The notes beneath the pieces are model-generated. The model was not told where the DNA came from. It was given only the letters and a program-made list of their open reading frames with translations, and did not search any database. A program made the position numbers and the translations under genes. Positions 1 to 8,431 of a stretch of 64,000 nucleotides of DNA are shown here, one piece after another (the stretch's first letter is position 1; each line of letters starts with the position of its first letter). The DNA is from Verrucosispora sp. WMMD573 (GTDB lineage: Bacteria; Actinomycetota; Actinomycetes; Mycobacteriales; Micromonosporaceae), in contig NZ_CP114901.1 of NCBI RefSeq assembly GCF_027497175.1, forward strand, positions 4,030,001 to 4,094,000. The letters are read 5' to 3'.

Positions 1-11
1 CGGGGCCGGCC

Positions 12-905
12 GTGTCCGGCGGTGACCAGCGGCCCGCAGCCGGCAGACGTCGCTTCGACCGGCAGGCGGCGGTCGGATGGTTGTTCGTCGCGCCGTTCGC
101 GGTGCTGCTGGTCGTCTTCCTGCTGCTGCCGATGGGATACGCGTTCAAACTCAGCCTGTACCGCTCCACCCTGGTGGAGGGCGAGGTGTTCGCGGCGTTC
201 GACAACTACCGGCAGGCCTTCGGTGACCCCGAGTTCCGGTCGGGGGTGCTGCGGGTGTTCGTCTTCGGGCTCGTGCAGACGCCGGTGATGATTGGTATCG
301 CCCTCGTGCTGGCCCTGCTGGTCGACGGCGCCAGCTCCCGCCTCGCGCGTGCGCTGCGGCTGGCGGCGTTCGTCCCGTACGCCGTGCCGGTGGTCATCGG
401 TACCCTGATGTGGGGCTTTCTCTACAGCCAGAACACCGGCCCGTTCCGGTTCACCGGGATCGACTTCCTGGCCGGTGACACCGTCCTGGCGTCCCTGGGC
501 AACCTCGTCATCTGGCAGTGGGCCGGCTACAACATGATCGTGCTCTACGCCGCGCTTCAGGGCGTCCCGCGAGAGGTGTACGAGTCCGCCAGGATCGACG
601 GTGCGGGGGCGGTCCAGATCGCGATGCGGATCAAGACACCGATGATCTCCGCAGCCCTGGTGCTGTGCACCGTCTTCACGATCATCGGGACCCTGCAGTT
701 CTTCACCGAGCCGCTCATCCTGCAACCACTCAACCCGGGCGCGATCACCAACAGTTACACCCCCAACGTCTACGCCTACAACCAGGCGTTCTCGTACCAG
801 CAGTACAACTACTCGGCGGCGATCTCCTTCCTGCTCGGCGCGGTGGTCTTCGTCGGCTCGTACGTCTTCCTGTTCGCCACGCGGAAGCGGAGTTCGCTGC
901 GATGA
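12..905 (+). CDS. Sugar ABC transporter permease (MalF/UgpA type)
   Basis: Inner-membrane permease of a carbohydrate-uptake (CUT1) ABC transporter, 297 residues. About six hydrophobic segments are visible, the first at residues 21-44, and the cytoplasmic EAA loop that docks the ATPase reads YESARIDGAGA near residue 195. It starts with GTG at 12 and its stop overlaps the start of the second permease (ATGA at 902-905), so the two are translationally coupled. Position directly in front of a GH51 arabinofuranosidase suggests import of arabino-oligosaccharides; the substrate is inferred from context only. The solute-binding protein and ATPase are not in the window; the binding protein is probably immediately upstream. 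Confidence 0.93.
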   Translation: MSGGDQRPAAGRRRFDRQAAVGWLFVAPFAVLLVVFLLLPMGYAFKLSLYRSTLVEGEVFAAFDNYRQAFGDPEFRSGVLRVFVFGLVQTPVMIGIALVLALLVDGASSRLARALRLAAFVPYAVPVVIGTLMWGFLYSQNTGPFRFTGIDFLAGDTVLASLGNLVIWQWAGYNMIVLYAALQGVPREVYESARIDGAGAVQIAMRIKTPMISAALVLCTVFTIIGTLQFFTEPLILQPLNPGAITNSYTPNVYAYNQAFSYQQYNYSAAISFLLGAVVFVGSYVFLFATRKRSSLR

Positions 906-1780
906 GCCCCCCGGCTACCAAGACCACCCAGCCGGAACGGCGCAGCGGCGGCACCATCGCCGCACACGCGATGATGGCGCTGTTCGTCGTCTACTTCCTG
1001 CTGCCGTTCTGGTGGCTGCTCGTCGCGGCGACCAAGGACAACGACGGGCTGTTCGGCTCGGACCCCCTCTGGTTCGCCGACCTGCATCTGCTCGGCAACC
1101 TCCGGCTGCTGTTCACCCAGGATGACGGCCTCTACCTGCGCTGGCTGGGCAACTCGGCCCTGTACGCCGTCACCAGCGGCGTCGGGGCCACCGTGATCGC
1201 CGCCCTGGCCGGTTACGCCTTCGCCAAACTCCGCTTTCCCGGCCGTAACGCGCTGTTCGCGCTGCTGCTCGGGCTCATCATGGTGCCGGCGACAGCCCTG
1301 GTCCTGCCGACGTATCTGCTGATGGCCGAGACCGGGCTCATCGACTCGGTGTGGGCGGTGATCCTGCCCTCGCTGCTCAACCCGTTCGGGGTGTACCTGC
1401 TGCGGGTCTACGTCCACGACTCGGTGCCCGACGAGATGATCGAGGCCGCGCGCATCGACGGTGCGGGGGAGTTCCGGGTATTCCGCAGCGTCGCGCTGCC
1501 CGCCATGCGACCGGCGCTGGTCACCGTCCTGCTGTTCACCATGGTGGCGAGTTGGAACAACTTCTTCCTGCCGCTGGTGATGCTCAGCGACCAGAATCTC
1601 TACCCGCTCACCGTCGGCCTGCGGTCCTGGTATCTGTCGGCGACCATCGGCAACGGCGGTCCCGCGCTGTTCAACGTCATCGTCATCGGCTCGCTGGCGG
1701 CGATCGTCCCGCTGATCGCCGCCTTCCTGCTGCTGCAACGGTACTGGCGTGGTGGCCTGACCATCGGCGCCCTCAAGTGA
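902..1780 (+). CDS. Sugar ABC transporter permease (MalG/UgpE type)
   Basis: Second permease of the same CUT1 transporter, 292 residues. The ATG at 902 overlaps the stop of the upstream permease by four bases. Six membrane segments can be read, beginning with a strongly hydrophobic helix at residues 22-45, and the EAA motif IEAARIDGAGEF lies near residues 180-191, as expected for MalG-type proteins. It would pair with the upstream permease to form the membrane channel. The stop is 54 bases before the GH51 gene in the same orientation, so transport and intracellular hydrolysis are probably on one transcript. Confidence 0.94.
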   Translation: MSPPATKTTQPERRSGGTIAAHAMMALFVVYFLLPFWWLLVAATKDNDGLFGSDPLWFADLHLLGNLRLLFTQDDGLYLRWLGNSALYAVTSGVGATVIAALAGYAFAKLRFPGRNALFALLLGLIMVPATALVLPTYLLMAETGLIDSVWAVILPSLLNPFGVYLLRVYVHDSVPDEMIEAARIDGAGEFRVFRSVALPAMRPALVTVLLFTMVASWNNFFLPLVMLSDQNLYPLTVGLRSWYLSATIGNGGPALFNVIVIGSLAAIVPLIAAFLLLQRYWRGGLTIGALK

Positions 1781-1834
1781 CTGTTCCGTCCGACTGCCGA
1801 CGTCGACACACTTTCGAACCCTCAGGAGAAGGAC

Positions 1835-3361
1835 GTGCACCTCGCTCACGTCACGCTTGATCCCGCCGCCGTGGTGGCTCCGGTCAACCGCCGTACCTTC
1901 GGTACGTTCGTCGAACACATGGGGCGCTGCGTCTACACCGGCCTGTACGAACCCGGCCACCCGTCCGCCGACGAGGACGGGTTCCGTACCGACGTCCTGG
2001 CCCTGACCCGCGAACTCGGTGTCACAATGGTCCGTTATCCGGGCGGCAACTTCGTCTCCGGATACCGGTGGGAGGACGGCATCGGTCCGAGAGACCAGCG
2101 CCCACGCCGCCGCGACCTCGCCTGGCGAAGCATCGAGACCAACGAGGTCGGCATCGACGAGTTCGCGCGGTGGGCCGCCAAGGCCGACATCGAGATCATG
2201 TACGCGCTGAACCTGGGTACCCGGGGTGTGCAGGAGGCCCTTGACGTCCACGAGTACCTCAACCAACCCGCCGGCACCCACCTAGCGGATCTGCGCCGGA
2301 CCAACGGCGCGGAGAAGCCGTACGGAGTACGGATGTGGTGCCTGGGCAACGAACTCGACGGGCCGTGGCAGCTCGGACACAAGAGCGCCGACGCGTACGG
2401 GCAACTCGCTGCCGCCACCGCTCGGGCGCTGCGTGCGGCCGAGCCGGGTCTGGAACTGATCGCCTGTGGCAGTTCCAGCTCCGCCATGCCGACGTTCGGC
2501 GCCTGGGAGGCCACCGTGCTCGAACACACCTACGACCTGGTGGACTACGTCTCCTGCCACGCCTACTACGAGGAACACGACGGCGACCTCGGCTCCTTCC
2601 TCGCCTGCGCGGCCGACATGGACCACTTCATCGACAGCGTCGTGGCCACCGCCGACAGCATCGGTGCCCGGCTGCGCAGCAAGAAAAAGATCCAACTGTC
2701 CTTCGACGAGTGGAACGTCTGGTACCTCTCCCGCTTCCAGAAGCAGCCGCCCGCCGACGGTTGGCAGATCGCGCCCCGGGTCATCGAGGACGAGTACAAC
2801 GTCGCCGACGCGGTCGTCGTCGGTAACCTGCTCATCGCCCTGCTGCGCCACAGCGACCGGGTCACCGCGGCCTGCCAGGCTCAGTTGGTCAACGTGATCG
2901 CCCCGATCCGCACCGAACCGGGTGGGCCTGCCTGGCGACAGAGCATCTTCCATCCGTTCGCCCGCACGGCGGCGCTGGCCCGCGGCGATGTCCTGCGCAC
3001 GGCGGTCGAGAGCCCGTCCTACCAGACGGCCCGTTACGGCGAGGCGGCGGTGCTCGACGCGGTCGCCACCCACGACGGTGCCACCGGCGACGTGGCGATC
3101 TTCGTCGTCAACCGTGACGACGTCCGACCGGTGCAGCTCACCATCGACCTGACTCGCTTCGGCCGCACGGTGCGGAGTGCGGCGGCGTCGACACTGTCGG
3201 ACGACGACATCCGCGCCAGCAACACGGCAGCCCACCAGGACCGGGTCACTCTGCGACCGAACCGACAACTCGCGGTGAATGCCGGCGGCGCGCAGGTCGT
3301 ACTGCCACCGACATCGTGGACGGCCGTGCGGCTGTCCACCCGCCCGCACCCCGTTGGTTGA
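1835..3361 (+). CDS. GH51 alpha-L-arabinofuranosidase (intracellular)
   Basis: Releases terminal alpha-L-arabinofuranosyl units from arabino- and arabinoxylo-oligosaccharides in the cytoplasm. It has 508 residues, the usual GH51 length, and no signal peptide. The catalytic acid/base is Glu173 in the motif WCLGNELDG and the nucleophile is Glu292 in SFDEWNVWY, positions that match characterised family members. The GTG start at 1835 follows an AGGAGAAGGA ribosome-binding site. It sits downstream of two sugar permeases and upstream of secreted arabinan-degrading enzymes, so it likely completes degradation of imported fragments. A strong stem-loop at 3428 ends the unit. Confidence 0.96.
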   Translation: MHLAHVTLDPAAVVAPVNRRTFGTFVEHMGRCVYTGLYEPGHPSADEDGFRTDVLALTRELGVTMVRYPGGNFVSGYRWEDGIGPRDQRPRRRDLAWRSIETNEVGIDEFARWAAKADIEIMYALNLGTRGVQEALDVHEYLNQPAGTHLADLRRTNGAEKPYGVRMWCLGNELDGPWQLGHKSADAYGQLAAATARALRAAEPGLELIACGSSSSAMPTFGAWEATVLEHTYDLVDYVSCHAYYEEHDGDLGSFLACAADMDHFIDSVVATADSIGARLRSKKKIQLSFDEWNVWYLSRFQKQPPADGWQIAPRVIEDEYNVADAVVVGNLLIALLRHSDRVTAACQAQLVNVIAPIRTEPGGPAWRQSIFHPFARTAALARGDVLRTAVESPSYQTARYGEAAVLDAVATHDGATGDVAIFVVNRDDVRPVQLTIDLTRFGRTVRSAAASTLSDDDIRASNTAAHQDRVTLRPNRQLAVNAGGAQVVLPPTSWTAVRLSTRPHPVG

Positions 3362-3427
3362 GCCCAACGCGGTACGCGTCCACAGCGCCCGCGACGTCCG
3401 GCTGCCCACCGGACCGCGGACGTGGGT

Positions 3428-3470
3428 ACCACTCCCGCCAGCTGTGCGGACCTGGCGGGAGTGGTGTCTT
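3428..3470 (+). terminator. Strong stem-loop terminator after GH51
   Basis: Perfect 14-bp inverted repeat, ACCACTCCCGCCAG at 3428-3441 and its complement at 3452-3465, with a 10-base loop, followed by GTCTTT. It closes the permease-GH51 operon and separates it from the secreted-enzyme genes. Confidence 0.85.
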
Positions 3471-3555
3471 TCAGTGACCGGACCGTGCTTCTCCGCGAGA
3501 TTACATACTGCTGAAAAATTCGACTTGATTCGATGCCATACCACTTGACGAACGT

Positions 3556-3575
3556 CGATGTTAACGCGAACATCG
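3556..3575. promoter_or_regulatory. Candidate LacI-type operator upstream of the GH43 genes
   Basis: Inverted repeat with 7-bp arms, CGATGTT-N6-AACATCG, in a comparatively AT-rich 250-bp leader (about 3480-3720) before the first secreted GH43 gene. A TTGACG hexamer at 3545-3550, resembling a -35 element, lies just upstream. Size and symmetry fit LacI-family operators. The regulator that reads it is unknown; the LacI protein encoded at 11920 has a differently sequenced palindrome at its own promoter, so another LacI protein upstream of the window is possible. Confidence 0.55.
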
Positions 3576-3711
3576 GCTTGTGACACCACGGTAACACGAC
3601 CGTCATACGTGTGGCGTTTGTGCTCCCGTAAGCGTCGCGTCCATCGGTTCAGGAACGGCAGGCCGATTTCCGTCGGGTAACGGGCGGCACCTCGGCCGGT
3701 GACGGCAGTCG

Positions 3712-4311
3712 AAGGAGGTTTCGATGACAGGGACGGATCAGGTGCCGCGGGTGAGGTCGTGGTCGCGGGGTTGGCGGACGGGTGCGGTGGTGGGTGTGAC
3801 GTCGCTGCTGCTCGGCGCGGGGGTGGTGTTCGGGTTGCCGTCGGCGTCGGCGGCGACGGTGGATACGTCGGCGTCGTATGTGTTCGTGAATCGGCACAGT
3901 GGTAAGGCGATGGATCTGTATGACTGGTCGACGGCGGAGGGTGCGCCGGTGAATCAGTGGACGCGGAATGATCTCGCGGTGCAGCAGTGGCAGTTTGTGG
4001 ATGCGGGTGGTGGTTTCTACAAGGTGCGGTCGCGGCACAGTGGGAAGGTGCTGGAGTTGCCGAATGGCAGTGATGGTACGCAGTTGGTGCAGTCCACTGA
4101 TCGGTCGTCGGCGACGCAGCAGTTCCGGTTGCAGGATTCCGCGGGTGGGTTCGTGCGGTTCGTGAACCGGCAGTGGAGCAAGGTGATTGACGTGTGGGAG
4201 TGGTCGACGGCTGATGGTGGCCGGTTGGCCGGTTACTCCGACCTTGATGGTGCCAATCAGCAGTGGCAGTTGATCCGGCTGGGTGGCGCGACACCCACCA
4301 CCCCACCCGGC
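3712..4311 (+). repeat. Duplicated 600-bp module, copy 1 (RBS, signal peptide, ricin domain)
   Basis: Bases 3712-4311 recur at 6763-7362 with a constant offset of 3051 bases and only scattered substitutions (for example around 3960-3970, 4065-4080 and 4112). The copy spans the AAGGAGG ribosome-binding site, the signal peptide, the whole ricin domain and the start of the Thr/Pro linker, and stops where the catalytic domains begin. Confidence 0.95.
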
Positions 4312-5265
4312 GGCAGCCGGACGTTCACGAATCCTATCAAGCGCAACGGCCCCGATCCCTGGCTGCAGGTGCACAACGGCGTCTACTATCTCGCCACCAC
4401 GACGTGGAACTCGACGATCACCATGCGCCGCTCCACCACCCTCGCCGGGCTGGCCACCGCACCGGACCAGGTGATCTTCAATCTGGCCGGCCGGCCCAAC
4501 GGCTGCTGCAACATGTGGGCCCCGGAGTTCCACCTGATCAACGGGCCGAACGGCCCACGCTGGTACTTCTACTACACCGCCGGGCAGAACGTCTCCGACT
4601 TCAACCCCACGCAGCGGCTGCACGTGCTGGAGAGTGCCGGCACCGACCCGATGGGTCCGTACACGTTCAAAGCCGATCTCGGCACCGACTGGCAGCTTGA
4701 CGCGAGCATCCTGACGGTCAACAACCGGCTCTACCTGATGGGTACGTACAACCCTGGTGGCAGCTACGGGCAGAGCCTGTTCATCACGCCGATGAGCAAC
4801 CCGTGGACGCTCAGCGGCAGCCGGGTCCGGTTGAGTTCTCCGACGCTGTCCTGGGAGCGGCAGACCCACCCGGTCAACGAAGGCCCGGAGCCGCTCTACC
4901 GAAACGGACGAACGATGATCGTCTACTCGGCGAGCGCCTGCTGGGGGCCGGACTACAAGCTCGGCCTGCTCACCTTCACCGGTAACGATCCACTCAACCC
5001 GGCGCACTGGACCAAGGCGCCGAACCCGGTCTTCCAGCGCAGTGACGCCAACGGCGTCTACGCCCCGGGTCACAACGGGTTCTTCACCTCACCCGACGGC
5101 ACCGAGAGCTGGATCGTCTACCACGCCAACGATTCCGCCGGCGGTGGCTGTGACATGAACCGGTCCACCCGAGCCCAGAAGTTCACCTGGAACGCCGACG
5201 GCACTCCGAACTTCGGCACGCCGGTCCGGCTCGGAGTGACCCTCACCGCCCCGTCCGGCGAGTGA
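3724..5265 (+). CDS. Secreted ricin-GH43 arabinosidase
   Basis: Secreted glycosidase of 513 residues expected to act on arabinan or arabinoxylan side chains. Order: signal peptide (about 1-44, ending in ASAA), a ricin-type (CBM13-like) trefoil module at about 46-190 with QQW repeats, a short Thr/Pro linker, then a five-bladed GH43 domain from about 199. The three GH43 acids are visible as Asp211 (GPDPW), Asp326 (QLDASI) and Glu386 (NEGPEPL). A strong AAGGAGG site precedes the ATG. The ricin part uses many more T-ending and TCG/GTG codons than the GH43 part and is nearly identical to that of the gene at 6775, so the modules appear to have been joined recently. GH43 subfamily and exact specificity are not certain. 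Confidence 0.92.
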   Translation: MTGTDQVPRVRSWSRGWRTGAVVGVTSLLLGAGVVFGLPSASAATVDTSASYVFVNRHSGKAMDLYDWSTAEGAPVNQWTRNDLAVQQWQFVDAGGGFYKVRSRHSGKVLELPNGSDGTQLVQSTDRSSATQQFRLQDSAGGFVRFVNRQWSKVIDVWEWSTADGGRLAGYSDLDGANQQWQLIRLGGATPTTPPGGSRTFTNPIKRNGPDPWLQVHNGVYYLATTTWNSTITMRRSTTLAGLATAPDQVIFNLAGRPNGCCNMWAPEFHLINGPNGPRWYFYYTAGQNVSDFNPTQRLHVLESAGTDPMGPYTFKADLGTDWQLDASILTVNNRLYLMGTYNPGGSYGQSLFITPMSNPWTLSGSRVRLSSPTLSWERQTHPVNEGPEPLYRNGRTMIVYSASACWGPDYKLGLLTFTGNDPLNPAHWTKAPNPVFQRSDANGVYAPGHNGFFTSPDGTESWIVYHANDSAGGGCDMNRSTRAQKFTWNADGTPNFGTPVRLGVTLTAPSGE

Positions 5266-5335
5266 GCCGGTCCGGCCGTCGTACGGCCGGCACGAGTGAC
5301 CGAACCCGGTACCAGGCCCGCTCTCCGGGCCGGAA

Positions 5336-6742
5336 ATGAGTGATCCGATGGTCTCCCGACGCACCCTGCTGGCCGCCGGCGCGTCCACGGCGGTGGCCGC
5401 CGGCACCGGTCTGCTGTCCAGTGCCGCGCCCGCCCTGGCCGCCCCCGCCTACGGCGGCTACGTCATGGGCTACTTCGCCGAGTCACCGAATTCGGTGGCC
5501 AACAACTACGGTCTGCACCTGGCCATCAGCACCGACGGTCTCACCTGGACTCCACTGAACCAGAACAGCCCGGTCGTCACCCCCACCGCCGGCACCGGCG
5601 GGCTGCGTGACCCGTTCATCATGCGCAAGCAGGACAATACCTTCGTGGTGCTCGCCACCGACCTCAAGGGCACCGACTTCACCCAGCAGAACCAGTACAT
5701 CCACATCTGGGACTCCGTGGACCTGCGCAACTTCACCGGCTACCGCCGGGTGCGGATGCACACGATGCCGACCCACACCTGGGCACCGGAGGCATTCTGG
5801 GACGCCGCGCGGGGTCAGTACGGCGTCCTGTACTCGGCCAGGAACAACGGCCGGGACGCCTTCTACGTCAACTACACCACCGACTTCCGTACGGTCAGCG
5901 CCCACCAGCTCTACTTCGATCCCGGCTTCGACGTGCTGGACGCCACCATGCACGTCGGCAGCGGGGCGAACTACCTGTACTACAAGAGCTTCACCGATGG
6001 CCGGCTCTACGGTGCCCGGTCGAGCAGCCTCGCTCCGCGCAGCTTCGACCGGGGCACGTACACCAGCGGCGTGATCAACGGTGGCATCGAGGCACCGATC
6101 GTGGTCAAGGCCAACGACCGGAACGAGTGGTTCCTCTGGGGCGACTCGTTCTCCCCGACCAACGGTGAGCTGTACGTGTGGCGCAGCGGCGACATCAACA
6201 GCAACAGCTGGGCGCCGCTGGGCAAGGAGCGCTACACCCAGCCGCTGAACGCCAAGCATCCCACCATCGCGCCGATCACCGCTGCCGAGCACGCCGCGAT
6301 GCTGTCCCGGTGGGGAGCGCCGTCCTGGAACCGGATCAAGTCGTACAACTTCCCCGACCACCTGATCCGCCACGCCAGCAACGCCGCCCGGATCGACCCC
6401 TACCCGTTCGATCCCTACGCCGACGCCCAGTGGCGGCTACGGCCAGGTCTGGCGAACTCCTCGGGTGTGTCGTTCGAGTCGGTCAACTATCCCGGCCGGT
6501 TCCTGCGGCACAGCAACTACGTCCTCGTGCTGGCCGCCAACGACGGCTCTTCCGGGTTCGCCGGTGACGCCACCTTCCACCGAACCGCCGGGCTCGCCGA
6601 CGGTGGGTGGACCTCGTTCCGCTCGCACAACTTCACCAACTACTACATCCGGCACGCCAACTACGTCCTGCGCATCGACCCGCTGAGCGCCTCGTCGAGC
6701 GCCGTCGACCGGGCGGACGCCACCTTCCAGGTCGGCTACTGA
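5336..6742 (+). CDS. Tat-secreted GH43-AbfB (CBM42) glycosidase
   Basis: Secreted five-bladed GH43-like enzyme of 468 residues carrying a C-terminal arabinofuranose-binding AbfB (CBM42) domain. The N-terminus has a twin-arginine motif, SRRTLLAAG, followed by a hydrophobic stretch and ALAAPA, so export is by the Tat route. GH43 markers are LRDPF (base Asp) and GGIEAPI (acid Glu). The last 140 residues contain the repeated pattern SVNYPGRFLRH / SHNFTNYYIRH typical of AbfB beta-trefoils. An in-frame ATG at 5348 is an equally good start. The gene lies between two ricin-GH43 genes, presumably in one transcript. Exact substrate is inferred from the CBM42 domain. Confidence 0.9.
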   Translation: MSDPMVSRRTLLAAGASTAVAAGTGLLSSAAPALAAPAYGGYVMGYFAESPNSVANNYGLHLAISTDGLTWTPLNQNSPVVTPTAGTGGLRDPFIMRKQDNTFVVLATDLKGTDFTQQNQYIHIWDSVDLRNFTGYRRVRMHTMPTHTWAPEAFWDAARGQYGVLYSARNNGRDAFYVNYTTDFRTVSAHQLYFDPGFDVLDATMHVGSGANYLYYKSFTDGRLYGARSSSLAPRSFDRGTYTSGVINGGIEAPIVVKANDRNEWFLWGDSFSPTNGELYVWRSGDINSNSWAPLGKERYTQPLNAKHPTIAPITAAEHAAMLSRWGAPSWNRIKSYNFPDHLIRHASNAARIDPYPFDPYADAQWRLRPGLANSSGVSFESVNYPGRFLRHSNYVLVLAANDGSSGFAGDATFHRTAGLADGGWTSFRSHNFTNYYIRHANYVLRIDPLSASSSAVDRADATFQVGY

Positions 6743-6762
6743 GCCGCACCACTTCGACCACC

Positions 6763-7362
6763 AAGGAGGTTTCGATGACAGGGACGGATCAGGTGCCGCG
6801 GGTGAGGTCGTGGTCGCGGGGTTGGCGGACGGGTGCGGTGGTGGGTGTGACGTCGCTGCTGCTCGGCGCGGGGGTGGTGTTCGGGTTGCCGTCGGCGTCG
6901 GCGGCGACGGTGGATACGTCGGCGTCGTATGTGTTCGTGAATCGGCACAGTGGTAAGGCGATGGATCTGTATGACTGGTCGACGGCGGAGGGTGCGCCGG
7001 TGAATCAGTGGGCGCGCAATGATCTCGCGGTGCAGCAGTGGCAGTTTGTGGATGCGGGTGGTGGTTTCTACAAGGTGCGGTCGCGGCACAGTGGGAAGGT
7101 GCTGGAGTTGCCGAACGGTAGCGACGGTACGCAGTTGGTGCAGTCCACTGATCGGTCGTCGGCGGCGCAGCAGTTCCGGTTGCAGGATTCCGCGGGTGGG
7201 TTCGTGCGGTTCGTGAACCGGCAGTGGAGCAAGGTCATTGATGTGTGGGAGTGGTCGACGGCTGATGGTGGCCGGTTGGCCGGTTACTCCGACCTTGATG
7301 GTGCCAATCAGCAGTGGCAGTTGATCCGGCTGGGCGGCGCGACACCCACCACCCCACCCGGC
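6763..7362 (+). repeat. Duplicated 600-bp module, copy 2
   Basis: Near-identical copy of 3712-4311, in the same orientation. Identity begins precisely at the ribosome-binding site and ends at the linker (CCCCACCCGGC), so a complete secretion and sugar-binding front end has been placed on a different GH43 catalytic domain. Confidence 0.95.
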
Positions 7363-8298
7363 TCCAGCACCCCACCCGGCCCCACCACGCCACCCCCACC
7401 GACCGGCACCCCGCCACCGGCCTATCCGCAACCCAGCAGGGTCGCCGGGGATGTCGGTGTACACGACCCGACCGTGGTCAAACGACCCGACGGCACCTAC
7501 CTGCTCGCACACACCGGCGACAACGTGGCGTTGAAGACCTCCACCGACCGGGTCACCTACCGCAACGCGGGCGCGGTCTTCCCCGGAGGCGCGCCGTGGA
7601 CCACCACGTACACCGGCGGCGCGCGTAACCTGTGGGCTCCGGACCTGTCCTACCGCAACGGGCGTTACCACCTGTACTACTCGGCGTCGACCTTCGGTTC
7701 CAACCGTTCGGCGATCTTCCTGGCCACCAGTACCACCGGGGCCTCTGGGAGCTGGACCAACGACGGGCTGGTCATCGAATCGCGGACCTCGGACAATTTC
7801 AACGCCATCGACCCGAATCTGACCGTTGACGACCAGGGCCGCTGGTGGTTGAGCTTCGGCTCGTTCTGGTCGGGCATCAAGATGATCCAGATCGATCCGG
7901 CCACCGGTCGCCGGCTCGGCACCGCCATGCACAGCCTCGCCAACTACGGCCCCGGCATCGAAGCGCCCGTCCTGGTCAAGCGGGGATCGTGGTACTACCT
8001 GTACGTCTCGTTCGACCGCTGCTGCCAGGGCGCCAGCAGCACGTACCGGATCATGGTAGGCCGTTCGGCGAGCCCGACCGGGCCATTCGTCGACCGCGCC
8101 GGCCGGGACATGCTCGCCGGGGGAGGCACCCAGATCCTGGCCTCGCACGGCGCCATCCACGGCCCCGGCCACCAGGCGTTCCTCGCCGACACCGACGGCG
8201 ACCACCTGTTCTACCACTACTACGCCGACAACGGTCGGTCGCTGCTCGGCATCAACCGCATCGGCTACGACGCCACTGGTTGGCCCTACGTGTACTGA
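6775..8298 (+). CDS. Secreted ricin-GH43 endo-1,5-alpha-L-arabinanase
   Basis: Secreted enzyme of 507 residues that should cut the 1,5-arabinan backbone internally. It has the same signal peptide and ricin module as the gene at 3724, then a Thr/Pro linker (about 195-220) and a GH43 domain. Catalytic residues are Asp231 (VHDPTV), Asp346 (AIDPNL) and Glu396 (GIEAPV); GPGHQAF near residue 467 supplies the conserved metal-site histidine. The pattern VHDPTV, LWAPD and SFWSGIKMI matches the endo-arabinanase group of GH43. The ATG at 6775 is preceded by AAGGAGG. It probably generates oligomers for the exo-acting neighbours and the ABC importer. A stem-loop follows. Confidence 0.93.
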   Translation: MTGTDQVPRVRSWSRGWRTGAVVGVTSLLLGAGVVFGLPSASAATVDTSASYVFVNRHSGKAMDLYDWSTAEGAPVNQWARNDLAVQQWQFVDAGGGFYKVRSRHSGKVLELPNGSDGTQLVQSTDRSSAAQQFRLQDSAGGFVRFVNRQWSKVIDVWEWSTADGGRLAGYSDLDGANQQWQLIRLGGATPTTPPGSSTPPGPTTPPPPTGTPPPAYPQPSRVAGDVGVHDPTVVKRPDGTYLLAHTGDNVALKTSTDRVTYRNAGAVFPGGAPWTTTYTGGARNLWAPDLSYRNGRYHLYYSASTFGSNRSAIFLATSTTGASGSWTNDGLVIESRTSDNFNAIDPNLTVDDQGRWWLSFGSFWSGIKMIQIDPATGRRLGTAMHSLANYGPGIEAPVLVKRGSWYYLYVSFDRCCQGASSTYRIMVGRSASPTGPFVDRAGRDMLAGGGTQILASHGAIHGPGHQAFLADTDGDHLFYHYYADNGRSLLGINRIGYDATGWPYVY

Positions 8299-8306
8299 CT
8301 CGACTG

Positions 8307-8336
8307 TCCCGGTGGGCGGGCGCCTGCCCACCGGGA
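8307..8336 (+). terminator. Stem-loop after endo-arabinanase
   Basis: Perfect 11-bp inverted repeat, TCCCGGTGGGC at 8307-8317 and its complement at 8326-8336, with an 8-base loop. There is no T-run, as is common for high-GC actinomycete terminators. Confidence 0.7.
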
Positions 8337-8431
8337 TGGTCTCCTCCCTGGACCCCGAATGCGGCTACGCCGAGCCGGCTGCCCGGAGGCAGACCTCCAC
8401 CTATCGACGAACTCGCCACCTGGGAGAGCGC

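Noticed and set aside
809..2281. Long open reading frame on the minus strand opposite permease 2 and GH51
   Set aside because: Product is low-complexity, rich in Arg, Gly, Asp and His, has no ribosome-binding site or family pattern; it mirrors the GC bias of the real genes.
2282..5073. Two long minus-strand open frames opposite GH51 and the first ricin-GH43 gene
   Set aside because: Repetitive His/Thr/Pro/Arg products that also appear, nearly unchanged, opposite the duplicated ricin module; clearly antisense shadows.
6736..8331. 531-codon minus-strand frame opposite the endo-arabinanase
   Set aside because: The plus-strand gene has signal peptide, ricin domain and three GH43 catalytic residues; the antisense product has none.
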